From: Sinonovacula constricta
Taxonomy: Eukaryota > Mollusca > Bivalvia > Cardiida > Solecurtidae
Reading direction: 5' to 3'
Assembly: GCA_007844125.1 (NCBI GenBank)
Contig: CM017572.1
Location: 21,049,934-21,113,933 of the forward strand
Length of the DNA: 64,000 nucleotides
In this document: positions 41,965-57,800 of the stretch, in pieces
Numbering within the stretch: position 1 is the stretch's first letter
Layout: each line of letters starts with the position of its first letter
The notes under the pieces: generated by a model
The model's input: the letters and a program-made list of their open reading frames with translations, nothing else
Told to the model about the DNA's origin: nothing
Databases searched by the model: none
Program-made: the position numbers and the translations under genes

Positions 41965-44900
41965 GGATTATGTTGTGTTGCCTATTTTGAATTGATATTG
42001 TTGGGTGTTTCTTGCTCCAAGTATTTGGACTTTAGTTTTGGAAATGTTTGCATTTAATTTCCAGTCATCACATTAGTCAATGAAATCATTGATACATTTT
42101 TGAAGTGAAGTGGCATCTTCAGCCAATAATATTGTATCATCAGCATAGAGCAAGATAAGTATTTTAAAGTTGGCAGCACAGTATTTGATATATTGATGAA
42201 ATTGATTCCGTTATATGAATTACTTGCAAGAGCATCTTCCAGGTCATTAGGAAAAAGAGTGAAAAGCACAGGTGACAGGTTTTCGCCTTGTCTCACGCCT
42301 ATTAAGCAGTCAAAGAAGGCAGATCTGTTAGGAGTGGTTTGAGCACCAGATGCAATATTGTATGGTGTTTGGTTACTCTGTTGTTGAATTTCTGCATCTT
42401 TAATTATATAGTTGTTTAGTGAAATTTGCACACATGATTTGATATTTGAGTACATATTATGAACAACCTTAAAAAACTTTCCACTTATGTTGTTTCTGAG
42501 GAGTTTTTGCCATAACCCGTATCGCCACACAAGAGTCAAATGATTAGAGAAGTCAATATAGCAAGAAAATAATTTCTTTTTAAAATGTTTCAGAATTTCA
42601 ATTATTGAATTTAATGTGAATATATTATCTGTTGTTGAATAATGCTGCCAAAACCCTGCTTGATTTTCATGAAGGATTGCATTTTCTTGAAGGAATTCAT
42701 TTAAAACTGCTGTAAACAGTTTTCCTTCACATGAGAGAAGAGTTATGGGTCTGTAATTAATACCTGGATCTTTGCTATTTCCTTTATTCTTGTATATTGG
42801 AATGATAATGCCTTCTGACCAGTTTGCTGGGATTATTCCAGAGTCTAAAACAGTCTGACATATATAGGCATCATAACTGTCTTGGAGCTTATAATGTATT
42901 CATTTAATATACCATCTATTCCTAGTGATTTGCTATTTTTGAGATTTTTAGTGCATTTGAGTATTTCTTTCTCTGTAAATTGTGAATTGAGTAAGCTATT
43001 GTCATCTATTGTTATATTGTTAATATCAATATTGTTGTCATTGTCATGATAATTAGTATTTAGGTCTTTAAAGTGATTATACAAAGCCGGTAGTTCAGGA
43101 TGTTCTACTGTAGATTTACTTTTAATTCTGTTTAATATTTTCCAGTAGTCTTTGGGCCTTTTGCTATGAAGTGATCTTAATTTCGTTTCATGTTATTTAT
43201 TGTATTTATTTATTTACTTATTCCAGGTTGCTTTATAGGCTTATGTTGCATTTATCATGTTTGTGTTGCTGTATGCACATGGGTGTATGTAATACTGTTT
43301 TCTGGCCTTGTTGTATAATGTTTTGGCCTTTTTGCACTCATGGCCATACCAATTGTGTTTATTGCTGTTAACTGGCTGGTGCCTACTTGTATTAGTGAAT
43401 GATTTGTGGGCGCTATTGTAAAACATTGATGCTAATTTCACTGATATTTCATCCATTAAGGCTTGCGTTGTTTTAACCTCTGCGGCTTGAAGCATGGTCA
43501 AGAGGTCTTGTGTATCAATGTTTTGTACAAAAGTATCTTGTTGTGAATGTTCCCATAGTCTGTTAGTTTGGCTTTTGTTTGGAAGTTTTTTATTTTTGCT
43601 ACTTGTGAGATAATTGATATCACAATGAAGCACTGAGTGACTATCTGAGAACAAGGCATCTAGCTCTTTAATTTCAAAGTTAGCAATTTATTTATAGGCT
43701 TTAATGCTAGCAATGTAATAATCCAGTACAGATGTATGTCTGAATGTAAAATTACTAGAACTATTGTGTTCAAATCTACCATTCACTATAATCAGATTAT
43801 TAATCTTGCATGTGTTAAGTAGTCTGTGGCCATGGATATTAACCTTTCTATCCATTGACTTTCTGTCGAAAGGAATATTATTTTGCTGTAGTAATAACTT
43901 TTGGCCCTAAAGATTCTGGGTATCAAAATCAAGTTCAAACTGGTCAGAAATAAAAGCATCATTCTCAGCATAATCAGGCAGTAATGCTGTCAGGGCATTA
44001 AAGTCTCCACACAAAAACAAATACAGTAAAACCTCTCCACAGCAACATCTGGCGGAGGCACGAAAAAATGTTGCTGCTGAGAGGTGATGCTGCTCAGAGG
44101 TTTCTATGAGACGAGAAAAAATGTGTGTTTTTTTAAATAGTTTTGTACTTTAGGCAATCAGCATTTGCTTGTCTTTTACAAAAACAATATCGTCAGTAAC
44201 GGACCTGTATCTGAGTTTTGCCGCAGCCCAACTCAGTAGCAATAGACTGTGCTGACCTTCCTTGATCTAACAACTTAATCGCAGTAGCACTCTGCTCTAA
44301 CGTAAGGTAAACATGTTTATAAGACATTTCAAGACAAAATGACCACTATTCCAGTATTGAGTCAAGCAAAGACTGATTTACCATTAAAAAATCGAAACAA
44401 TGACAGTTTGCATTTAGCACTTAACGTAAACATCTTTTTAAGTAAGCAATCAATACAGTGATATCTTTTAATCTTTCGTTCAATTAAAGAAAGCAAACCA
44501 ACTCGTTAACATCATCAATAGTTGACACTTCTTTCACACGTTCCCGCAATACCCTAGATCTACAACGGCATGTTTGTAGCAGGCAGCTGGTTTCCCGTCC
44601 AACTACAACTTGATTCCAATTAACACCTTCTCAACAGGGTACAAGCAGTGATCAGCCGACCGCGTGACAATTCTGGTGTACGCGACAGACTGTTCTAAAA
44701 ATAGCTGCACTGGTGTTGCTACGCAGAGGTTAAAGTAGCTGTACTCATAATCACATGACATTCGGCTAATTTCATTTTCAAAGAGGTCATATTCTGCATT
44801 ATTATAAAATCTAGATTTTACCGGGGGCACAAAAGTTACTCCAAACATTGTATCTTGTTTAAAATCTGTTAATGATTTTTTGACTTTAACTCAACTGACA

Positions 44901-45165
44901 TAATCAGTTTCGGAGTGTATTAATTCTACATTTTTAACAAGATCATTGTGAACGAAGGCTCCGATTCCTCCTGACTTTCGTACGTACTTTTGCTTTCTGG
45001 GTTTACTAAGGAATGTATAGTCTGGTATAGATACAAATGTATGACATTATAAATGTCAAGTTTTGTTTCACATACAGATAAAACGTCATGTTTTGAAACA
45101 AGTTCTTGAAAATCTGGGAACATAACTCTTCTTTTTAGACCACACAATTTAACACTGAAGTTCGT
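41965..45165 (-). mobile_element. degenerate LINE (endonuclease + reverse transcriptase), interrupted
   Basis: Read from high to low coordinates. The APE-type endonuclease begins near 45160 (CGLKRRVMFPDFQELVSKHD, VLSVCETKLD) and continues past the inserted DNA transposon with LFLCGDFNALTALLPDY. A linker follows (~43240-43650). RT landmarks come next: KNSKSLGIDGILNEYI, GVRQGENLSPVLFTLF, a YADD region spread over two frames near 42140, and DWKLNANISKTKVQILG. Numerous frameshifts; 3' end near 41965 without a clear tail. Confidence 0.75.
44024..44741 (-). mobile_element. pogo/Tigger-like DNA transposon nested in the LINE
   Basis: 718 bp flanked by TA on both sides (44022-44023, 44742-44743). The left end is CAGTAAAACCTCTCCACAGC, and the inverted right end is CAGCTACTTTAACCTCTGCG, then TAGCAAC. 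Removing it with one TA makes the LINE endonuclease frame continuous across the site (...DYEY|LFLCGDFNA). On the minus strand near 44215-44330 lies MSYKHVYLTLEQSATAIKLL, then SAQSIATELGCGKTQIQ, the CENP-B-type DNA-binding helix-turn-helix of pogo transposases. The catalytic domain is absent: a non-autonomous deletion derivative. Confidence 0.8.
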
Positions 45166-46340
45166 AGTGGGATATTTTGCTTACCATGTATAGTATTATT
45201 TTCTGATTCAATTGTGTTAGAAAAATTGTTAGTGTTCAATATTATAGTTATTATCGACCACAAAGTGACCTCACTCCGCCATGTCACCTGACCTCCTCTC
45301 CTTATTCTATGAAGCAAATTAAAATTACTATAACCCCAAACTATATAAACATTTTCTTTAAATGTGTAGGATTTGATTCCTCTAATAAAATCTCGTTTAT
45401 TTCTTAAAGGTTGTATCCGACCGTTTGGACCAAATATTTTTGTCTCAAATGACTTCATAAGTCATTTTTTACATGGAAAGGTCCTGCAAAATGCTATTCA
45501 TTGATGCCATAGATTTGTGTGAACAGTAAAGCATAAGTCAATACTCGCCATTGCAAACAGATATTTCCACGCTGCAGAGATAGCTATTTTCAAACTGAGA
45601 AAACCACGTGACAACTTACTTTTGAGATCACGTTATCTTGTCATCCGGGTAGTCCGTGCTGACGTCGGTATCTATTTTTAGCAGAGATCACCATCGTGCT
45701 TATTTATAATTTTGAAAGAATGAAAAGTTGGAGTGTTATTTTTCATAATTTGTACTGTCTTACAACGTAGTTGCTCAAAATCGCACATACTTAGATTCAA
45801 ATATAAGTTTAGTCAGAAATCGTGAAATATTCTTTTCTCATGAACGGGAGCAATCGTGCCTCATAACTGTGAGAGTGTCAAGAGTTTTTGTATTTTTTAT
45901 CACACAATACAAAGATCACATTATCAAATTACTTCGTTTTTAAAGGGAAATTACAAATTCTGTAGGAAGTTTTCCTCCGTTAATCTTTTCTCCTTCATTT
46001 ATAAAAAAACCGCATTTAAATCTATAAAGCCATCGCTGAGGTATCCTTATTCAAAACTATGCATCTTTCGGAAAAATCAAACGTCAGAAAACGCTTTCTC
46101 AGATAGTTGGATCAACGCCCAACGTTTACATTCTGATGACACTGAATTTGTATGAGTTGTCTCTTGTTACAATAATTTGAATGCATCGCACTGTTTTTGC
46201 TGTAAAACATCTTATGTCTTGATGCAATAAACTATTTGTATTGTATTGTATTGTATTGTATACCTCTTTGAACAAGTAGTCAGCTCGCCTTGAGTAACAA
46301 CATCACTTTATGTGTTGTGGATGAAACCGAAGCGCCCTGT
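45166..46340. other. no recognisable gene
   Basis: Contains CCACGTGAC near 45604 and GCTGACGTCGG near 45658, weakly promoter-like, plus a (TATTG)n run near 46232-46260. ORFs here have no family resemblance. A non-coding first exon of the downstream gene could lie here. Confidence 0.35.
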
Positions 46341-46352
46341 TCATAAATATAA

Positions 46353-47082
<730 letters not shown>

Positions 47083-47953
47083 ATCAGGGGTGCGGAAATC
47101 CCATGCCCGTCTTGCCCGACATGGGAAATGTCATTGTCGGACAAGTGTATTTTCGTCTGAGTTCTCAGCGGACATGTTGATATTTGTTGCATAATGCCTT
47201 TTATATCATGAAACCTTTGGTAAAAAATCATTTCTAACAAATACATAAAACATTGAGAATGAAAGCAGTCAAAATCTCGGATCAAATTTATTGTAGCATA
47301 ATCGTACATTTGTTAACTACCGAATTGTCTTATTGTGCATGTGAGGGTAAACATAAGAAAATTACGAATATAGATGGTACATCAGTTCATGGTAGTGATC
47401 TCTCTTATAAGGACAGTATTTATTGTAAGGAAAGTAAGCGGAGTTCGATATAAAATATAACAAAACAAAGACAGGTTCTGAAAAGGTGTTCATGAGTTAT
47501 GATAAACCAATTAAAGTAGAATATGCAATAAAAATTCTCAAGTCAACCACTTGAGTCTGGGTCTTAAAATTATTTATCCGTAAATTGGGAACGCGGTGAC
47601 GTCATACCAAAATAAAAGTGCACGCGTTTCATCTGCTGGAATCCAAAACAACACACAGGCAAATGAAATCCAAGCCTTGCAGAGACTGCCAGAATGACAA
47701 AGATACATAAACGCACATCCCAAGATAAGTGGCTAAATGGATCTGCTGTGGTTTCATGTAAATGCAGATGACCGTGATTTTGTCTTTTGCAAGTGATTAC
47801 TGGTCTTTTTATATGCTATGCAAAATGAATCGTCTATCGAAACTTAATATTAATGAATATCCGGACAAGTGGAACTTCATGACGGACAAGCATATTTTTA
47901 AATCCAATTTGCCTATGGACAAGAAGCGAAAAAAATATTTCCACACTCCTGAT
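47083..47953. mobile_element. putative ~870-bp element with short terminal inverted repeats
   Basis: The left end is ATCAGGGGTGCGGAAAT, and the inverted right end is ATCAGGAGTGTGGAAAT (15 of 17). CGGACAAG motifs lie inside both ends (near 47137, 47862, 47883). No intact ORF inside. Confidence 0.45.
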
Positions 47954-48473
47954 AATTAAAGATAATATAAGTATGTCATATAGTGAAGTAACAATTTTAG
48001 GTTTTGGGATGGGTTGGTGGCCGCAACGGTAGAACGATATGCTATATGCCAAAATGTTCGTTAGTATCACTAGTATGTTACTTTGCCAGGATAAACTGTC
48101 AACGCATTGCACGGAACGCGTCATTAAGTATGGCGCCCAAGATGACCGCCAAATATTGTTATTATGGGTACAATATTAATACCCAACAGTTACCGTCTTG
48201 GAACGGTCAGTCGGCAAAAGGGATTTACACAGTAAACACCATACTTGTTGCTTCGACCCCTCCCCAGCAGTGATCTCCATGATTTTATCTCGAGAGGTGT
48301 TCCTGAGTGCTGGCAGTTTTTAATGTTTTTAAATGTTTTACAAAATGCCGACATCTTTTGGAAGATTTTCATAGTATATGTGTATATATAATAAATTTAA
48401 AGATGTTGCGATTGTGATACTTACTATAATATAATTATTTTATGTTTACAGTCCAAATCGTGCAAGTTTCATA

Positions 48474-48593
48474 ATGTTGCGAAACAGCCCAGGACGCATC
48501 ACCAACAAATATGTGGCTATCATCATTGTTGTGTTTATCTGTGCTTCGTTGGCCGTGTTTGTCTTCAACAAACCACAAACGGATGTGAAGGAG
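48474..48593 (+). CDS. first coding exon of a second membrane-anchored (METTL24-like?) gene
   Basis: The acceptor TTTATGTTTACAG ends at 48451. A 22-bp leader precedes the ATG at 48474, and 40 codons run to GAG|GTGAGG in phase 0. The peptide has a basic start (MLRNSPGRITNKY), a hydrophobic helix (VAIIIVVFICASLAVFVF) and a polar tail ending KE. Acceptor-leader-ATG-anchor-KE|GTG in phase 0 matches exon 1 at 13973-14101, so a tandem paralogue is likely. Its other exons must lie beyond the minisatellite and the window end. Confidence 0.5.
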
Positions 48594-48822
48594 GTGAGGT
48601 GATATGTAATGGGAACTTATAACGTATTTCATTTGTAATAGAGGGTTAACGGCCCTTCGCCGATTTTTTGGCAAAAGGTTTCCAACATAGTTGGGTGTTG
48701 GTGCAATATGTTTCCAATACTGTTAACATACAGCGTAAACTTCAAGTCTCATTTTTTATCTGGCATTATATTAATGGTATCTTATTTATAAAGCAATTCA
48801 AAGTTACAATCTTACTACTACC

Positions 48823-51800
48823 CTATCCTGGCACAATAAATACATTACGCCATATTGGCACAATAAATACACTACCCTATCCTGGCACAATACATACACT
48901 ATTCTATCCTGGCACAATAAATACACTATCATATCCTGGCACAATAAATACACTATCCTATCCTGGCACAATAAATACACTATCCTAACCAGGCACAATA
49001 AATACACTATCCTATCCTGGCACAATAAATACACTACACTATCCAGGCACAATAAATACACTACCCAGTCCTGGTACAATAAATACACTATCATATCCTG
49101 GCACAATAAATACACTACACTATCCTGGCACAATAAATACACTATCCTATCCTGGCACAATAAATACACTATTCTATCCTGGCACAATAAATACACTATC
49201 ATATCCTGGCACAATAAAAACACTCCCATATTCTGGCACAATAAATGCACTATTCTATCCTGGCACAATACATACACTATTCTATCCTTGCACAATAAAT
49301 ACACTATTATATCCTGGCACAATAAATACACTATCCTATCCTGGCACAATAAATACACTATCATATCCTGGCACAATAGATACACTATCCTATCATGGCA
49401 CAATAAATACAATATTCTATCCTGGCACAATAAATACACTACCATATCCTGGCACAATAAATTCACTACCCTGTCCTGGCACAATAAATACACTATCCTA
49501 TCCTGGCACAATAAATACACTATTCTATCCTGGCACAATAAATACTCTACCCTGTCCTGGTACAATAAATACACTATCCTATCATGGCACAATAAATACA
49601 ATATTCTATCCTGGCACAATAAATACACTACCATATCCTGGCACAATAAATTCACTACCCTGTCCTGGCACAATAAATACACTACCATATCCTGGCACAA
49701 TAAATTCACTACCCTGTCCTGGCACAATAAATACACTATCCTATCCTGGCACAATAAATACACTATTCTATCCTGGCACAATAAATACACTATCCTATCA
49801 TGGTACAATAAATACACTACACTATCCTGGCACAATAAATACTCTACCCTGTCCTGGTACAATAAATACACTATCCTATCCTGGCACAATAAATACACTA
49901 CACTATCCTGGTACAATAAATACACTGTCCTATCCTGGCACAATAAATACACTACACTATCCTGGCACAATAAATACTCTACCCTGTCCTGGCACAATAA
50001 ATACACTATCCTATCCTGGCACAATAAATACACTATTCTATCCTGGCACAATAAATACATTACACTATCCTGGCACAATAAATTCACTACCCTGTCCTGG
50101 CACAATAAATACTCTACCCTGTCCTGGTACAATAAATACACTATCCTATCATGGCACAATAAATACACTATCCTATCATGGCACAATAAATACACTGTCC
50201 TATCCTGGTACAATAAATACACTATCCTATCATGGCACAATAAATACTCTACCCTGTCCTGGCACAATAAATACACTGTCCTATCCTGGTACAATAAATA
50301 CACTATCCTATCATGGCACAATAAATACACTGTCCTATCATGGCACAATAAATACACTATCATATCATGGCACAATAAATACACTATCATATCCTGGTAC
50401 AATAAATACACTATCCTATCCTGGCACAATAAATACTCTACCCTGTCCTGGCACAATAAATACTCTACCCTGTCCTGGCACAATAAATACTCTACCCTGT
50501 CCTGGTACAATAAATACACTATCCTATCATGGCACAATAAATACACTATCCTATCCTGGCGCAATAAATACACTGTCCTATCCTGGTACATTAAATACAC
50601 TATCCTATCATGGCACAATAAATACACTATCCTATCATGGCACAATAAATACACTGTCCTATCCTGGTACAATAAATACACTATCCTATCATGGCACAAT
50701 AAATACACTATCCTATCATGGCACAATAAATACACTATCCTATCCTGGCGCAATAAATACACTGTCCTATCCTGGTACAATAAATACACTATCCTATCAT
50801 GGCACAATAAATACACTGTCCTATCATGGTACAATAAATACACTATCCTATCATGGCACAATAAATACACTATCCTATCATGGCACAATAAATACACTGT
50901 CCTATCATGGTACAATAAATACACTATCCTATCATGGCACAATAAATACACTGTCCTATCCTGGTACAATAAATACACTATCCTATCATGGCACAATAAA
51001 TACACTATCCTATCATGGCACAATAAATACTCTACCCTGTCCTGGTACAATAAATACTCTACCCTGTCCTGGCACAATAAATACACTATCCTATCATGGC
51101 ACAATAAATACACTGTCCTATCATGGTACAATAAATACACTATCCTATCCTGGTACAATAAATACACTATCCTATCATGGCACAATAAATACTCTACCCT
51201 GTCCTGGTACAATAAATACTCCACCCTGTCCAGGTACAATAAATACACTATCCTATCCTGGCGCAATAAATACACTACACTATCCTGGTACAATAAATAC
51301 ACTGTCCTATCCTGGCACAATAAATACACTATTCTATCCTGGCACAATAAATACACTATCATATCCTGGCACAATAAATACACTCCCATATCCAGGCATA
51401 ATAAATACACTATTATATCCTGGCACAATACATACACTATTCTATCCTGGCGCAATAAATACACTATTCTATCCTGGCACAATAAATACACTATCCTATC
51501 ATGGCACAATAAATACACTATCATATCCTGGCACAATAAATACACTACCGTATCCAGGCACAATAAATACTCTACCCTGTCCAGGTACAATAAATACAAT
51601 ATCCTATCCTGGCGCAATAAATACACTACACTATCCTGGCACAATAAATACACTATCCTATCCTGGCACAATAAATACACTACACTATCCTGGCACAATA
51701 AATACACTGTCCTATCCTGGCACAATAAATACACTATTCTATCCTGGCACAATAAATACACTATCATATCCTGGCACAATAAATACACTCCCATATCCAG

Positions 51801-54800
51801 GCATAATAAATACACTATTCTATCCTGGCACAATACATACACTATTCTATCCTGGCGCAATAAATACACTATTCTATCCTGGCACAATAAATACACTATC
51901 CTATCATGGCACAATAAATACACTATCATATCCTGGCACAATAGATACACTATCCTATCATGGCACAATAAATACACTATCCTATCATGGCACAATAAAT
52001 ACACTATCCTATCATGGCACAATAAATACACTATCCTATCCTGGCACAATAAATACACTATCCTATCCTTGCACAATAAATACACTCCCATATCCAGGCA
52101 TAATAAATACACTATTCTATCCTGGCACAATACATACACTATTCTATCCTGGCGCAATAAATACACTATCCTATCATGGCACAATAAATACACTATCCTA
52201 TCATGGCACAATAAATACACTATCATATCCTGGCACAATAGATACACTATCCTATCATGGCACAATAAATACACTATCCTATCATGGCACAATAAATACA
52301 CTATCCTATCATGGCACAATAAATACACTATCCTATCCTGGCACAATAAATACTCTACCCTATCCTGGTACAATAAATACAATATCCTATCCTGGCACAA
52401 TAAATACACTACAGTATCCTGGCACAATAAATACACTGTCCTATCCTGGCACAATAAACACACTATTCTATCCTGGCACAATAAATACACTATCATATCC
52501 TTGCACAATAAATACACTCCCATATCCAGGCATAATAAATACACTATTCTATCCTGGCACAATACATACACTATTCTATCCTGGCGCAATAAATACACTA
52601 TCATATCATGGCACAATTAATACACTATCCTATCATGGCACAATTAATACACTATCCTATCCTGGCGCAATAAATACACTATTCTATCCTGGCACAATAA
52701 ATACACTATCCTATCCTGGCACAATAAATACACTATCCTATCCTGGCACAATAAATACACTATCCTATCATGGCACAATAAATACACTATCCTATCATGG
52801 CACAATAAATACACTATCCTATCATGGCACAATAATACACTATCCTATCATGGCACAATTAATACACTATCCTATCATGGCACAATTAATACACTATTAT
52901 ATCCTGGCACAATACATACACTATTCTATCCTGGCACAATAAATACACTATCCTGTCCTGGCACAATAAATACACTATCCTATCATGGCACAATAAATAC
53001 ACTATCCTATCCTGGCACAATTAATACACTATCCTATCATGGCACAATAAATACACTACACTATCATGGCACAATAAATACACTATCCTATCATGGCACA
53101 ATAAATACACTATCCTATCATGGCACAATTAATACAATATCCTATCATGGCACAATTAGTACACTATCCTATCATGGCACAATAAATACACTATTCTATC
53201 CTGGCACAATAAATACTCTACCCTGTCCTGGCACAATAAATACTCTACCCTGTCCTGGCACAATAAATACTCTACCCTGTCCTGGTACAATAAATACACT
53301 ATCCTATCCTGGTACAATAAATACTCTACCCTGTCCTGGTACAATAAATACACTATCCTATCCTGGCGCAATAAATACACTGTCCTATCCTGGTACAATA
53401 AATACACTATCCTATCATGGCACAATAAATACACTGTCCTATCATGGTACAATAAATACACTATCCTATCATGGCACAATAAATACACTATCCTATCATG
53501 GCACAATAAATACACTGTCCTATCCTGGTACAATAAATACACTATCCTATCATGACACAATAAATACACTATCCTATCCTGGTACAATAAATACACTATC
53601 CTATCATGGCACAATAAATACACTATCCTATCATGGCACAATAAATACACTATCCTATCCTGGCGCAATAAATACACTGTCCTATCCTGGTACATTAAAT
53701 ACACTATCCTATCATGGCACAATAAATACACTATCCTATCATGGCACAATAAATACACTGTCCTATCCTGGTACAATAAATACACTATCCTATCATGGCA
53801 CAATAAATACACTATCCTATCATGGCACAATAAATACACTATCCTATCCTGGCGCAATAAATACACTGTCCTATCCTGGTACAATAAATACACTATCCTA
53901 TCATGCCACAATAAATACACTGTCCTATCATGGTACAATAAATACACTATCCTATCATGGCACAATAAATACACTATCCTATCATGGCACAATAAATACA
54001 CTGTCCTATCATGGTACAATAAATACACTATCCTATCATGGCACAATAAATACACTGTCCTATCCTGGTACAATAAATACACTATCCTATCATGGCACAA
54101 TAAATACACTATCCTATCATGGCACAATAAATACTCTACCCTGTCCTGGTACAATAAATACTCTACCCTGTCCTGGCACAATAAATACACTATCCTATCA
54201 TGGCACAATAAATACACTGTCCTATCATGGTACAATAAATACGCTATCCTATCCTGGTACAATAAATACACTATCCTATCATGGCACAATAAATACTCTA
54301 CCCTGTCCTGGTACAATAAATACTCTACCCTGTCCAGGTACAATAAATACACTATCCTATCCTGGCGCAATAAATACACTACACTATCCTGGTACAATAA
54401 ATACACTGTCCTATCCTGGCACAATAAATACACTATTCTATCCTGGCACAATAAATACACTATCATATCCTGGCACAATAAATACACTCCCATATCCAGG
54501 CATAATAAATACACTATTCTATCCTGGCACAATACATACACTATTCTATCCTGACGCAATAAATACACTATTCTATCCTGGCACAATAAATACACTATCC
54601 TATCCTGGCACAATAAATACACTACACTATCCTGGCACAATAAATACACTGTCCTATCCTGGCACAATAAATACACTATTCTATCCTGGCACAATAAATA
54701 CACTATCATATCCTGGCACAATAAATACACTCCCATATCCAGGCATAATAAATACACTATTCTATCCTGGCACAATACATACACTATTCTATCCTGGCGC

Positions 54801-57800
54801 AATAAATACACTATTCTATCCTGGCACAATAAATACACTATCCTATCATGGCACAATAAATACACTATCATATCCTGGCACAATAGATACACTATCCTAT
54901 CATGGCACAATAAATACACTATCCTATCATGGCACAATAAATACACTATCCTATCATGGCACAATAAATACACTATCCTATCCTGGCACAATAAATACAC
55001 TATCCTATCCTTGCACAATAAATACACTCCCATATCCAGGCATAATAAATACACTATTCTATCCTGGCACAATACATACACTATTCTATCCTGGCGCAAT
55101 AAATACACTATCCTATCATGGCACAATAAATACACTATCCTATCATGGCACAATAAATACACTATCATATCCTGGCACAATAGATACACTATCCTATCAT
55201 GGCACAATAAATACACTATCCTATCATGGCACAATAAATACACTATCCTATCATGGCACAATAAATACACTATCCTATCCTGGCACAATAAATACTCTAC
55301 CCTATCCTGGTACAATAAATACAATATCCTATCCTGGCACAATAAATACACTACAGTATCCTGGCACAATAAATACACTGTCCTATCCTGGCACAATAAA
55401 CACACTATTCTATCCTGGCACAATAAATACACTATCATTTCCTTGCACAATAAATACACTCCCATATCCAGGCATAATAAATACACTATTCTATCCTGGC
55501 ACAATACATACACTATTCTATCCTGGCGCAATAAATACACTATCATATCCTGGCACAATAAATACACTATCCTATCATGGCACAATTAATACACTATCCT
55601 ATCATGGCACAATTAATACACTATCCTATCCTGGCGCAATAAATACACTATTCTATCCTGGCACAATAAATACACTATCCTATCCTGGCACAATAAATAC
55701 ACTATCCTATCCTGGCACAATAAATACACTATCCTATCATGGCACAATAAATACACTATCCTATCATGGCACAATAAATACACTATCCTATCATGGCCCA
55801 ATAATACACTATCCTATCATGGCACAATTAATACACTATCCTATCATGGCACAATTAATACACTATTATATCCTGGCACAATACATACACTATTATATCC
55901 TGGCACAATAAATACACTATCCTGTCCTGGCACAATAAATACACTATCCTATCATGGCACAATAAATACACTATCCTATCCTGGCACAATTAATACACTA
56001 TCCTATCATGGCACAATAAATACACTACACTATCATGGCACAATAAATACACTATCCTATCATGGCACAATAAATACACTATCCTATCATGGCACAATTA
56101 ATACAATATCCTATCATGGCACAATTAGTACACTATCCTATCATGGCACAATAAATACACTATTCTATCCTGGCACAATAAATACACTTTTCTATCCTGG
56201 CACAATAAATACACTATCCTATCCTGGCACAATAAATACACTATCCTGTCCTGGCACAATAAATACACTACCCTAATCCTGGCACAATAAATGCACTATC
56301 TATCCTGGCACAATAAATACACTATTCTATCATGGCACAATCAAATACACTACAGTATCCAGGCCACAATAAAATACACTATTCTATCCTTGCACAATAA
56401 ATACACTATTCTATCCAGGCACAATAAAATACACTACCCTGTCCTGGTACAATAATACACTATCCTATCTTGGCCACAATAAATACACTACCGTATCCAG
56501 GCACAATAAATACACTATCCTATCCTGGCACAATAAATACACTACCCTATCCAGGCACAATAAATACACTACCCTATCCTGGCACAATAAATACACTATC
56601 CTATCCTGGCACACATAAATACACTATCCTATCCTGGCACAATAAATACCACTATTCTATCCTGGCCAACAATAAATACACTATCATATCCTGGCACAAT
56701 AATAATACCACTATCTATCCTGGCACAATAAATACACTATCCTATCCTAGCACAATAAATACACTATTCGATCCTGGCACAATAAATACACTATCCTATC
56801 CTGGCACAATCAATACACTACCCTGTCCTGGCACAATAAATACACTATCCTATCCTGGCACAATAAATACACTACACTATCCTGGCACAATAAAAACACT
56901 ACCCTGTCCTGGTACAATAAATGCAGTATCCTATCCTGGCACAATAAATACACTACACTATCCTGGCACAATAAATACACTATCCAATCATGGCACAATA
57001 CATAACACTACCCTATCCTGGCACAATAAATACACTATTCTATCCTGGCACAATAAATACACTATCCTATCATGGCACAATTAATACACTACCGTTATCC
57101 TGGCACGATTAATACCACTATCATAACCTTGCACAATAAAGCCACTATTCTATCCTGGCACAATAAATACACTACCTTATCCTGGCACAATAAATACACT
57201 ATCCTATCCTGGCACAATAAATACACTACCGTATCCAGGCACAATAAATATACTATCCTATCCTGGCACAATAAATACTCTACCCTATCCAGGCACAATA
57301 AATACACTATCCTATCCTGGCACAATAAATACACTACCCTGTCCTGGCACAGTAAATACACTATCCTATCCTGGCACAATAAATACACTACACTATCCAG
57401 GCACAATAAATACACTACCCAGTCCTGGCACAATAAATACACTATCCTATCCTGGCACAATAAATACACTACACTATCCTGGCACAATAAATACACTATC
57501 CTATCCTGGCACAATAAATACACTATTCTATCCTGGCACAATAAATACACTATCATATCCTGGCACAATAAAAACATTCCCATATTCTGGCACAATAAAT
57601 GCACTATTCTATCCTGGCACAATACATACACTATTCTATCCTTGCACAATAAATACACTATTCTATCCTGGCACAATAAATACACTATCCTATCCTGGCA
57701 CAATAAATACACTATCATATCCTTGCACAATAAATACACTCCCATATCCAGGCATAATAAATACACTATTCTATCCTGGCACAATACATACACTATTCTA

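Noticed and set aside
48804..52616. Minus-strand ORF of 1270 codons and + strand ORF of 1110 codons over the same DNA
   Set aside because: Both are translations of the 27-bp unit, which is nine codons with no stop in those frames. Both strands being open at once, a nine-residue period and no start context argue against a protein.
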